Translations under genes and position numbers: made by a program | The notes under the pieces: model-generated | The model's input: only the letters and a program-made list of their open reading frames with translations | The model's database searches: none | What the model was told of the DNA's origin: nothing | Shown: in pieces, positions 1-5,131 of the stretch | How the letters are laid out: the number at the start of each line of letters is the position of its first letter | Position numbering within the stretch: position 1 is the first letter of the stretch | Origin: Omnitrophica bacterium RBG_13_46_9 | GTDB lineage: Bacteria; Omnitrophota; Gorgyraeia; JABMRN01; RBG-13-46-9 | Length of the DNA stretch: 5,131 nucleotides | Direction: 5' to 3' | Assembly: GCA_001804045.1 (NCBI GenBank) | Contig: MHFD01000002.1 | Location: 15,333 to 20,463, forward strand

Positions 1-2
1 TC

Positions 3-965
3 ATCCGCGGGCCGGCAACGGACAAAGAGACGCTGCGGATAATCAATAGACTTATCGAGAAGTGGGACGAGTCAAGGCCCCGCCGTTCAGCGAAACGGCC
101 TCTGTGGCTCGGTCTCGCTATTACGCATGAAAAACAATGCGGAAAATTATACGAGATTCTCCGGGAGAATCCGAGAGTGGCGTGTGTTATAAACGATTAT
201 GCCCCCATGTACGGTGAGCTTGAGTCTCCCGACATGTTTATGACTTCTCAGGACAGACAGTCGAAAGAAGCGAGAGATCTGGGTTGGATTCTGAACGCGT
301 GCCGCGCGGCTGGAGTACGGGCGATCCAGGGTACCCACTCACAAAGGCCTTTAACGGAGGACGCCCGAATCGCCGCAAAGCTTGGATATGAAGGATTTAT
401 TATCACACAGCCTGATGAGGCCGGCGCGGTATGGGATGCGTTGAGACCTAATGATACGTTAATCGGAGACGCGATAAACGCGGTAAAAGGATTGCACCTT
501 GCGGAAGGAAGATACATGGTTTCCGAAGGGGGGAGTCCGTTGGATAGCCAGGCGCAGGTCGCAGACAATCTTTTCACAAAAAAGACCGATGAGATCATAG
601 GCGCGACAAAAATAACATCGCATGAATTCTTTGAGCCGGGCCGCGCCCCGCAGGGGACACTTGTCAATAAGGCGACGCAGGCTCTCATGTCGGGTGTCCT
701 GAAACGGGCGCGCGAATTACACCGGCGGGAAGCGGCGATAAGTAGCAAAGGATTCCTTACCCTCGAGCAATTGCGCGACATAGAACTTTACGCCAATCCG
801 AAACTATCGGCGCAAGGGTGGGAAATAGACTTCACCGAATATATGCCTATATGGGACAGCGAAAAACGCGACACATTCCATAAGATACAGAGCCGCATAA
901 CGGGAGAAGTATATAGAGCAAGGAGTGACGGGACCTATGATATACCTTACCAACCCTGGTATGAC
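3..965 (+). other. Unassigned N-terminal alpha/beta block of the large protein
   Basis: About 320 residues precede the first ARMT1-like domain. The segment alternates hydrophobic strands (WLGLAI near 105-122, VACVIND near 177-197, GFIITQ near 390-408) with amphipathic helices, which suggests a Rossmann-like or barrel-like enzyme fold. Possible functional motifs are VRAIQGTHSQRP near 315-350 and MVSEGGSPLDSQ near 516-551. After about position 700 it becomes helical and charged, and ends in a Tyr/Trp/Pro-rich stretch (YDIPYQPWYDS, about 939-968) leading into the phosphatase domain. I do not recognise a named family and assign no function. The fold suggestion is inference from the pattern of hydrophobic residues. 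Confidence 0.5.
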
Positions 966-3900
966 TCGAACGTATATGCCCACCCGGAACGCCTGCCATT
1001 CCAGACAAATCAATCGCCATACCGCTTTCCCTATAAGGACCTGGAAGACAACGCGCGATATATAGTAAAAGAAGGAAAACAACAGGAGTTGTTGAAAGTG
1101 TTATTACAAGATGTGAACTCAGGGACAGTTAAGCGTCCACGCCATTATGTCCGCCGGCCCTTGACACCGGAAGAAGAGAGAGCAGCAGAACCGTATCTTA
1201 AAGTGCTTTTCCCGCACTTCGGCAAACCATGGAGAGGCAAGGGCGCTCCGGATGTCTCCTTCATGGTCTTTGATACATACATCTTCTTCCTTGCCAATCT
1301 TATTTCCGGACACTATAGGGATGGGAATGACCCTTACGAAAGGAAGAATGAAGCGAGTACCGCCTTAGGTATTTCTTACCTCAGGGACATGCTGGCTAAG
1401 GAAGGAAAGGGCCTGACAAGAATCGAGGCGGTCGTCTCTCTTATAACAGATATTCTCTATGCTAATAAATATGAGGGGACTCGTGAATTTAAGGACGTGG
1501 CTTTAAGGGTTGCATCCGATCAGAGGATGGAACTTGCGCAAGCCATCCTTTCAGTCGGCCAGGACGGGATATTGGACCTATTTATCGATAACGTCGGGCC
1601 GGAACTTACGGCTAATTTTCTCCTTACCGATTATCTCCTGAGAAATAACCTCGTAGGCAAGATAAGGGTTCACGTTAAATCCGCTCCCTATGGCGTGAGC
1701 GACGTGTGGGGACGAAATAGTGACCCGGCCAACCCGCATATTAAGACTGCTTTAGAGGCGTGCAGAGAAAGCGGGATACCGGAAGTTGAGCGATTTGCGC
1801 GGAGAATAGGCAGTTATATTGACAGAGGAGAACTTATCCTGCGAGCCGACGAATGCCTTACTCAGCCTTTCGATTTCAGGGATAATTGGGAGGCGTTCGA
1901 TTTGACATTGAAGGGTTCAGGATGCGCGATATTTGTAGGGGATTACCTGCACCGAAAAATCTTCGGAAGCCGTGAATTTCCCCATACAGAAGACGTGAGT
2001 ATCGTAAATGACCTCCTATCATATACGGGAATTACCACCGGTATTATCCGCATGATAAAATCCGACCAGAAACTCGGCGTCCCCGCCGACACGCCCGAGG
2101 ACGGCACGGTCGGCATGGTGCAGGTGGCGGGGTATAGAGCGATTGCCGATACGCAAGAGGCAAAGAAGCCCGCCGCAGACAGAGCTCGTAGTGGCGATGA
2201 CGTAAACATATATTCCAAGCCGGAACTCCTTCCGTTTGAGACCAATCAATCCCCTGACCGTTTTCCCCATAGAGACCTCGGGACAAACGCCGAAGGTATT
2301 GCCGAACATGGCGGGCCAAAAGAGTTGTTTGAAGACGTCAAATCAGGAACAATAAAACCTCCTCAAGATTACGTGAAACGCCCGCTGAACAGAAGAGAAC
2401 AAGACATTGCGGAAGTCTATTTAAAATTGCTCGATTCCCACTTCGGTAAGCCCTGGAGAGGCAAGGGCGCACCGGAGGTATCTTTTATGGTCCTTGGTTG
2501 TTATCTTATCTTCTTGGCCAATCTTATTTCCGGATTCTACGAAACAGGTAATGACGCGTATAGAGAAGCGAATAGCGAAAGAATAAGGCTCGGCGTATCG
2601 TATCTTGGGGAAGTGTTCGAAAAAGCAAGAGCGGGTGCTACAGAAAGCGAAGCAATAGAATCTCTTATTACAAATATCTTGTATGCAAATAAATATGAAG
2701 GGGTCCTGAAGTTTCAGGATGAAAGACTTGCAATCGGTTCCGATCAACGGAAAAAACTCGCTGAAGCCATTATGTCAGTCGGCCCGAATGGAACCATCGA
2801 TTTATTTCCTGACAATATCGGCCCTGAATTTATGTCGGTGTTATTGCTCGCGGACTACCTTGTCACAAATAAAGTCGTCGGCCGCGTAAGGATGCACGTA
2901 AAAGCGGAGCCATGGCTCGTGAGCGATGTCTGGGGCGGCGACACGGATCGGCCGATTGACCCGCATGTAAGTTCCTCCCTGGAAGCCTGCAGGAACTCAG
3001 GCGACAGGAATCTTATAAATCTTGCCGACAGGATATCCGGGCATTTGCGGGAGCGGGCTATTGTATTGGAGCAGAATACTTTCTTGACAGAGCCCTTTGA
3101 TTTCAGGGAGAACTCCGGTAAATTGCACAGGGCTCTTGCAGATTCAAAATGCGCTATTTTCATGGGGGATCATTACCATAGAAAGGTGTTCGGGAGCCGT
3201 GATTTTCCTCATACAGAAAACGCAGGCGTTATCGATGGTATCCTTGCTTATGTAGGAGTCCCCGTAGGCTTTATCCGGATGATTAAATCCGATCTCAAGA
3301 TAGGCGTCCCCGCCGACACGCCCGAAAACGGCACCGTCGGCATGGTGCAGGTGGCGGGGTATCGCGAAGTCGCTGAAACAGCCGGGGAGGGCACATCTAT
3401 CGCAGATACAAAACGTTCATTATCGCAGCTTGAGCCGAAAGAAGCGTATGAAATAATGGGAAAGGCTTTTATCGATGCCTGCATTAGGGTGCCGATAGCC
3501 GATGACAGGGGCTGGAAGTTGATTGTTGAAAACAAAGAAGGTATGCGTAAGCTGACCTGCAATGAGATAATGCGAGAACTGAGAGAGCGCGGCTATGATA
3601 TGAACAGAATAAGGATCGTAGAGACCTATTTTTCCGGCCGCGAAGACCAGGTCCAGAACATAGTCACAGACGGCGTATGCGTGATGGACGGTACAGTAGG
3701 GGTTTTTAGGGATTATTTTCCCGAGCTTGTCGCCTCGCGCGAAGAGATGTTTTTCGGCAGGCTCGAAGATTATCTGGCGAAATATCATTCGCAGCTGAGC
3801 ACAGGCAGGGTCGCCGGGGGATACGGTAAATTTATTAAAACGCGCCTTCCGCTTATCTTGACGCTTATCACCGAAAGCCCGGATGAGGTTCTTTTCCGCG

Positions 3901-4589
3901 TTCCGGTGGAATCAATAGAGGCGATAGGCATAGATAAGGTAAGAGATTTCTTAAATGCCCTCCAGAAGGATGCCGGCGGTAACGATACAAATGTATACAT
4001 TGAATTGTATTATATGTCGGAAGATAGGACTCTGACAGAAAAAGAGAAGGAATCTCTTCGGGATAAGTATGGCCTTATCAAGAAAGAAAAGCCTTTACCC
4101 GCGGGATTCAGGAGCACGAAAGAGAATACTATAAGCCTGTTAGCTGTCCTTAAAGGCGAGATAAGCGATGATGACAAAGAAGCGAAGAGGGACATACAGC
4201 AACTCCTGGCGAGGCGGCTGGGCTATTTTAATCCCGAGATGACCCAGGTAATACCCATAGGCCTTCAAAACGACAAGGCCGGGCTTATCCGAAGCGCGGT
4301 TTTGGGTCTTTGCCTGTTACGCATCGCTCGCGACAAGGAGAGGCTCGGCAAGATCGATATGGAATTTCTGCAGGATGTCCTCGGAAGGTATAAAGAATTG
4401 TCCGAAACGGAAGGGCTAGAAGGATTTGACCTGACCGCCCAAGACATCATCGACATGGCTACGGGAAAGTTGAACCAACTCATATCTGTGCTTAAAAAAG
4501 TCATCAGACTCCTGCCTATAAAGCCGATAGACGCTGATGAGCTACGCGAAATCTACGACCGCGCGCGCGAAATCATCCTTTCAGCGTAA
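3..4589 (+). CDS. Very large multidomain protein with two tandem DUF89/ARMT1-like phosphatase domains (5' end outside window)
   Basis: The frame is open from the first bases to TAA 4587-4589 and contains no ATG, GTG or TTG before GTG 177, so this is the C-terminal 1,528 residues of a longer protein. GTG 177 has a GGGAG at 163-167, but the residues before it form a coherent alpha/beta pattern (WLGLAI strand, helix, VACVIND strand) that runs straight across it, so I do not treat it as the start. Layout: unassigned alpha/beta block, ARMT1-like domain 1, Ala/Pro/Arg-rich linker, ARMT1-like domain 2, unassigned C-terminal block. DUF89 proteins are metal-dependent phosphatases proposed to remove damaged or excess sugar phosphates; human ARMT1 was also reported as a protein carboxyl methyltransferase, which is disputed. 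No membrane segment is evident; a signal peptide cannot be judged without the N-terminus. No stop or frameshift interrupts it. The substrate is unknown. I am confident of the domains and moderately confident of the giant-protein reading. Confidence 0.88.
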   Translation: MRGPATDKETLRIINRLIEKWDESRPRRSAKRPLWLGLAITHEKQCGKLYEILRENPRVACVINDYAPMYGELESPDMFMTSQDRQSKEARDLGWILNACRAAGVRAIQGTHSQRPLTEDARIAAKLGYEGFIITQPDEAGAVWDALRPNDTLIGDAINAVKGLHLAEGRYMVSEGGSPLDSQAQVADNLFTKKTDEIIGATKITSHEFFEPGRAPQGTLVNKATQALMSGVLKRARELHRREAAISSKGFLTLEQLRDIELYANPKLSAQGWEIDFTEYMPIWDSEKRDTFHKIQSRITGEVYRARSDGTYDIPYQPWYDSNVYAHPERLPFQTNQSPYRFPYKDLEDNARYIVKEGKQQELLKVLLQDVNSGTVKRPRHYVRRPLTPEEERAAEPYLKVLFPHFGKPWRGKGAPDVSFMVFDTYIFFLANLISGHYRDGNDPYERKNEASTALGISYLRDMLAKEGKGLTRIEAVVSLITDILYANKYEGTREFKDVALRVASDQRMELAQAILSVGQDGILDLFIDNVGPELTANFLLTDYLLRNNLVGKIRVHVKSAPYGVSDVWGRNSDPANPHIKTALEACRESGIPEVERFARRIGSYIDRGELILRADECLTQPFDFRDNWEAFDLTLKGSGCAIFVGDYLHRKIFGSREFPHTEDVSIVNDLLSYTGITTGIIRMIKSDQKLGVPADTPEDGTVGMVQVAGYRAIADTQEAKKPAADRARSGDDVNIYSKPELLPFETNQSPDRFPHRDLGTNAEGIAEHGGPKELFEDVKSGTIKPPQDYVKRPLNRREQDIAEVYLKLLDSHFGKPWRGKGAPEVSFMVLGCYLIFLANLISGFYETGNDAYREANSERIRLGVSYLGEVFEKARAGATESEAIESLITNILYANKYEGVLKFQDERLAIGSDQRKKLAEAIMSVGPNGTIDLFPDNIGPEFMSVLLLADYLVTNKVVGRVRMHVKAEPWLVSDVWGGDTDRPIDPHVSSSLEACRNSGDRNLINLADRISGHLRERAIVLEQNTFLTEPFDFRENSGKLHRALADSKCAIFMGDHYHRKVFGSRDFPHTENAGVIDGILAYVGVPVGFIRMIKSDLKIGVPADTPENGTVGMVQVAGYREVAETAGEGTSIADTKRSLSQLEPKEAYEIMGKAFIDACIRVPIADDRGWKLIVENKEGMRKLTCNEIMRELRERGYDMNRIRIVETYFSGREDQVQNIVTDGVCVMDGTVGVFRDYFPELVASREEMFFGRLEDYLAKYHSQLSTGRVAGGYGKFIKTRLPLILTLITESPDEVLFRVPVESIEAIGIDKVRDFLNALQKDAGGNDTNVYIELYYMSEDRTLTEKEKESLRDKYGLIKKEKPLPAGFRSTKENTISLLAVLKGEISDDDKEAKRDIQQLLARRLGYFNPEMTQVIPIGLQNDKAGLIRSAVLGLCLLRIARDKERLGKIDMEFLQDVLGRYKELSETEGLEGFDLTAQDIIDMATGKLNQLISVLKKVIRLLPIKPIDADELREIYDRAREIILSA
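969..2147 (+). other. DUF89/ARMT1-like metal-dependent phosphatase domain, copy 1
   Basis: This roughly 390-residue domain is about the length of a free-standing ARMT1 protein. It opens with LPFQTNQSPYRFPYKDL, which fits the family's N-terminal region, then W...AP....FDTYIFFLANL (about 1230-1300), matching the ARMT1 W..APW.F.E.Y.Y region. The metal site is visible: Asp at 1587 and Asn at 1590 in IDNVGPEL, and Asp at 1701 in GVSDVWG. The two Asp are 38 residues apart, the same as Asp253 and Asp291 of human ARMT1 as I recall them. GDYLHRK (Gly-Asp with Asp at 1941, Lys at 1956) corresponds to the ARMT1 GDLNYRK motif but lacks its Asn. The terminal IRMIKSD (Arg 2049, Lys 2058) corresponds to the RTxK signature with Thr replaced by Met. 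The metal centre therefore looks intact, while the substrate specificity probably differs from known ARMT1 enzymes. Confidence 0.8.
2076..2135 (+). repeat. 60-base near-identical patch, copy 1 (end of ARMT1-like domain 1)
   Basis: This segment encodes GVPADTPEDGTVGMVQVAGY and matches 3303-3362 at 57 of 60 bases. Seventeen of 20 codons are identical, including third positions. Sequence on either side diverges sharply although the protein is homologous, so the identity is local to this patch. It could reflect recent gene conversion or spread of a short segment. Confidence 0.85.
2148..2204 (+). other. Interdomain linker between the two ARMT1-like domains
   Basis: Nineteen residues rich in Ala, Pro, Lys, Arg and Asp (including EAKKPAADRARSGDD) separate the end of copy 1 from the NIY start of copy 2. 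The composition is hydrophilic, with no strand or helix core, as expected for a flexible tether. It has no counterpart inside either repeat, so it marks the domain boundary. Confidence 0.6.
2205..3374 (+). other. DUF89/ARMT1-like metal-dependent phosphatase domain, copy 2
   Basis: This copy aligns with copy 1 along its whole length with only small gaps (N-terminal landmarks 412 residues apart, C-terminal landmarks 409). Shared blocks are LPFxTNQSPxRFP, HFGKPWRGKGAP, ILYANKYEG, SDVWG, FGSR(E/D)FPHTE and GVPADTPE. The metal set is kept: Asp 2811 and Asn 2814 in PDNIGPEF, and Asp 2925 in LVSDVWG, again 38 residues apart. GDHYHRK (Asp 3168, Lys 3183) and IRMIKSD (Lys 3285) are also present. One difference stands out: the acidic residue in the copy 1 segment FDTY (Asp 1272), which sits where ARMT1 proteins carry a conserved Glu, is Gly here (2496, in LGCY). 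Two active sites per chain are plausible, but copy 2 may have altered activity. Confidence 0.8.
3303..3362 (+). repeat. 60-base near-identical patch, copy 2 (end of ARMT1-like domain 2)
   Basis: This is the partner of 2076-2135. The three differences are a synonymous GAG/GAA, GAC/AAC (Asp to Asn) and a synonymous ACG/ACC. The encoded peptide follows the conserved IKSD active-site segment and probably forms the closing strand of the domain. Confidence 0.85.
3375..4589 (+). other. Unassigned C-terminal block of the large protein
   Basis: About 400 residues follow the second phosphatase domain. A hydrophilic linker (about 3375-3430) leads to a mixed alpha/beta segment with strands WKLIVEN, IRIVETYF and DGVCVMDGTVGVF (about 3510-3710). 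A segment with LPLILTLITESPDEVLFRVP (about 3846-3905) and VYIELYYMSEDRTLT follows. The end is helical: IPIGLQNDKAGLIRSAVLGLCLLRIARD (about 4252-4335), then NQLISVLKKVIRLLPIKP and a charged helix to the stop. The GLCLLRIARD stretch is hydrophobic but short and amphipathic, so I do not call it a membrane segment. I do not recognise a named domain. From memory, similar closing segments occur in other large Omnitrophota proteins, but I cannot verify this. Confidence 0.45.
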
Positions 4590-4597
4590 AAACCACC

Positions 4598-4663
4598 CCA
4601 ACCTCGTAGGTTGGACACAGGTTGGATACAGCCAGCCTATACACGGCCAACCTACGAGGTTGG
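4598..4663. repeat. Three-unit palindrome cluster, REP/BIME-like
   Basis: Unit 1 (4598-4614) is CCAACCT-CGT-AGGTTGG and unit 3 (4647-4663) is CCAACCT-ACG-AGGTTGG. Each is a 7-bp stem with a 3-base loop, and the two 17-base units are exact reverse complements of each other. Between them, AGGTTGG (4619-4625) can pair with CCAGCCT (4632-4638), with one G-U pair, around a 6-base loop. In addition, 4608-4618 and 4619-4629 form an 11-base direct tandem repeat with one mismatch. The RNA could fold either as three small hairpins or as one long 17-bp stem. This resembles repetitive extragenic palindromes arranged as inverted pairs. No T-run follows on the plus strand, so it is not a classical intrinsic terminator for the large gene, though it may stabilise that mRNA's 3' end. 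Confidence 0.75.
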
Positions 4664-4690
4664 AGCGGTTAGTCCCACCTTACTATTAAG

Positions 4691-4719
4691 TTGAATATCT
4701 TCGGTTCAGGGTGTATATT
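4691..4719 (+). promoter_or_regulatory. Candidate sigma-70-type promoter for the UPF0016 gene
   Basis: TTGAAT (4691-4696) and TATATT (4714-4719) are separated by 17 bases, the optimal spacing for a housekeeping sigma factor. Transcription would begin near 4726 and leave a leader of about 50 bases. A second TATATT at 4724-4729 lacks a good -35 element. The region is AT-rich compared with the coding sequence around it. This is prediction by pattern only. Confidence 0.45.
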
Positions 4720-4765
4720 GGCTTATATTCTAAGTAAAAAATATAAAGACTTTTTGTAATGAAAG

Positions 4766-4771
4766 AAGGAG
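4766..4771 (+). promoter_or_regulatory. Ribosome binding site AAGGAG that decides the UPF0016 start
   Basis: AAGGAG directly abuts the first ATG (4772), which is too close for normal initiation. It lies 6 bases before the second in-frame ATG (4778), an ideal spacing. This favours 4778 as the real start and removes two residues (MA) from the longest reading. Confidence 0.7.
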
Positions 4772-4777
4772 ATGGCC

Positions 4778-5050
4778 ATGGATTGGAAGATATTTCTGGC
4801 GACATTTACGGCAGTATTTTTTGCTGAACTTGCGGATAAAACACAGCTTGTCGGGATCGGTATGTCGGCAAAATCAGGAAGACCTTTGACCGTATGGCTT
4901 GGCTCCATAGCCGCCTACATTATCATTACCGCTTTTTCCGTTCTGATCGGTGCGGCGTTGGGAAAGTGCATAAAACCGGAATTTATAAGATATACAGGCG
5001 CGTCATTATTTGTGATAATAGGGCTTTTGATGTTCTATGGAAAAATCTGA
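4778..5050 (+). CDS. Single-domain UPF0016 (TMEM165/Gdt1-like) membrane cation transporter
   Basis: This is a complete 90-residue protein beginning MDWKIFLATF. The family signature E-x-G/A-D-K-T-Q is present as ELADKTQ at residues 17-23, inside the first of three hydrophobic segments (about 5-29, 37-61 and 68-87). In the family these acidic residues form the ion path, and members such as yeast Gdt1, human TMEM165 and bacterial Mn exporters move Ca2+ or Mn2+, mostly in exchange for protons. Most members carry two such domains; this one carries one, so it presumably works as a homodimer or pairs with another half-size protein. It would sit in the inner membrane. I start it at ATG 4778 rather than 4772 because of the spacing from AAGGAG. 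A promoter-like sequence lies just upstream, suggesting its own transcription. The ion and direction of transport cannot be told from sequence. Confidence 0.85.
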   Translation: MDWKIFLATFTAVFFAELADKTQLVGIGMSAKSGRPLTVWLGSIAAYIIITAFSVLIGAALGKCIKPEFIRYTGASLFVIIGLLMFYGKI

Positions 5051-5103
5051 TATCGCAGATATCGATCTACACGTATAAAAAGGAGCTTTACGGATAAAAT
5101 GAA

Positions 5104-5110
5104 TAGGAGG
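5104..5110 (+). promoter_or_regulatory. Ribosome binding site TAGGAGG for the gene at the right edge
   Basis: TAGGAGG lies 9 bases before ATG 5120, a strong site at good spacing. A weaker alternative is AAGGAG at 5080-5085, about 13 bases before the in-frame ATG 5099. Confidence 0.6.
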
Positions 5111-5119
5111 AATTCTAAG

Positions 5120-5131
5120 ATGCTGATTCCG
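5120..5131 (+). CDS. Start of an unidentified gene, truncated by the window edge
   Basis: Only four codons (MLIP) are visible from ATG 5120; an in-frame ATG at 5099 would add MNRRNSK. The strong TAGGAGG before 5120 supports the shorter start. It follows the transporter gene on the same strand after about 70 bases with no clear terminator between, so the two may share a transcript. Its product cannot be named from four residues. A second half-size UPF0016 partner is conceivable, but nothing visible supports it. Confidence 0.45.

Noticed and set aside
177..179. GTG as translation start of the large gene, with GGGAG upstream
   Set aside because: The frame is open to the left edge and the upstream residues form a coherent alpha/beta pattern continuing through this codon, so the SD-like string is probably chance.
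248..781. Long minus-strand open frame opposite the large gene, and similar ones further along
   Set aside because: These read as Ser/Arg/Cys-rich shadow translations with no family resemblance and lie wholly inside the well-supported plus-strand gene.
4598..4680. Intrinsic terminator for the large gene
   Set aside because: The hairpins are strong, but no T-run follows on the plus strand. The short T-run on the minus strand (complement of 4588-4592) has no minus-strand gene to serve.
4664..4771. Mn-responsive yybP-ykoY riboswitch upstream of the UPF0016 gene
   Set aside because: Such riboswitches often precede this transporter family, but I see no matching conserved loops, and the leader predicted from the promoter (about 50 bases) is too short.
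5049..5063. GATATC-GCA-GATATC palindrome after the transporter stop as a terminator
   Set aside because: The stem is six AT-rich pairs with a 3-base loop and no following T-run, too weak for a terminator.
4894..5097. Plus-strand open frame overlapping the UPF0016 gene in another frame
   Set aside because: Its translation is a His/Arg-rich shadow of the membrane protein, has no ribosome binding site, and contains no recognisable domain.
1..5131. CRISPR array, tRNA, rRNA or insertion sequence
   Set aside because: No regularly spaced repeats, cloverleaf or rRNA-like sequence, and no transposase-like translation, are visible on either strand.

Overview
The window is taken up almost entirely by the 3' part of one very long plus-strand gene. 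After it come a short intergenic region with a palindromic repeat cluster, a small complete membrane-protein gene, and the first codons of another gene. The base composition is balanced. The very long reading frame with tandem domains and unassigned alpha/beta blocks recalls the giant multidomain proteins reported from Candidatus Omnitrophota and related uncultivated lineages. That assignment is inference from style and memory, not from a marker gene.

Positions 3-4589 are open in one frame, with no stop and no ATG, GTG or TTG before position 177, so the gene enters from the left edge and only its last 1,528 residues are visible. In order they are: an unassigned alpha/beta block (3 to about 965); a first DUF89/ARMT1-like metal-dependent phosphatase domain (about 969-2147); a short Ala/Pro/Arg-rich linker; a second, homologous ARMT1-like domain (about 2205-3374); and an unassigned C-terminal block of about 400 residues ending at TAA 4587-4589. 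Both ARMT1-like domains keep the Asp-Asn...Asp metal site with the spacing I recall for human ARMT1. They differ from that family, and from each other, at positions expected to matter for substrate.

Positions 4590-4771 hold a three-unit palindrome cluster (4598-4663) resembling a REP/BIME element, then a plausible sigma-70-type promoter and a strong ribosome binding site. These lead into a 90-residue single-domain UPF0016 (TMEM165/Gdt1-like) membrane protein, a family of Mn2+/Ca2+ cation transporters. A further gene probably starts at 5120 behind its own ribosome binding site and runs off the right edge.

The large gene and the transporter gene look like separate transcription units, and nothing in the sequence ties their functions together. 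The most notable content is the tandem pair of ARMT1-like domains within a probable giant protein, together with a 60-base patch that is nearly identical at the DNA level in the two otherwise diverged copies.
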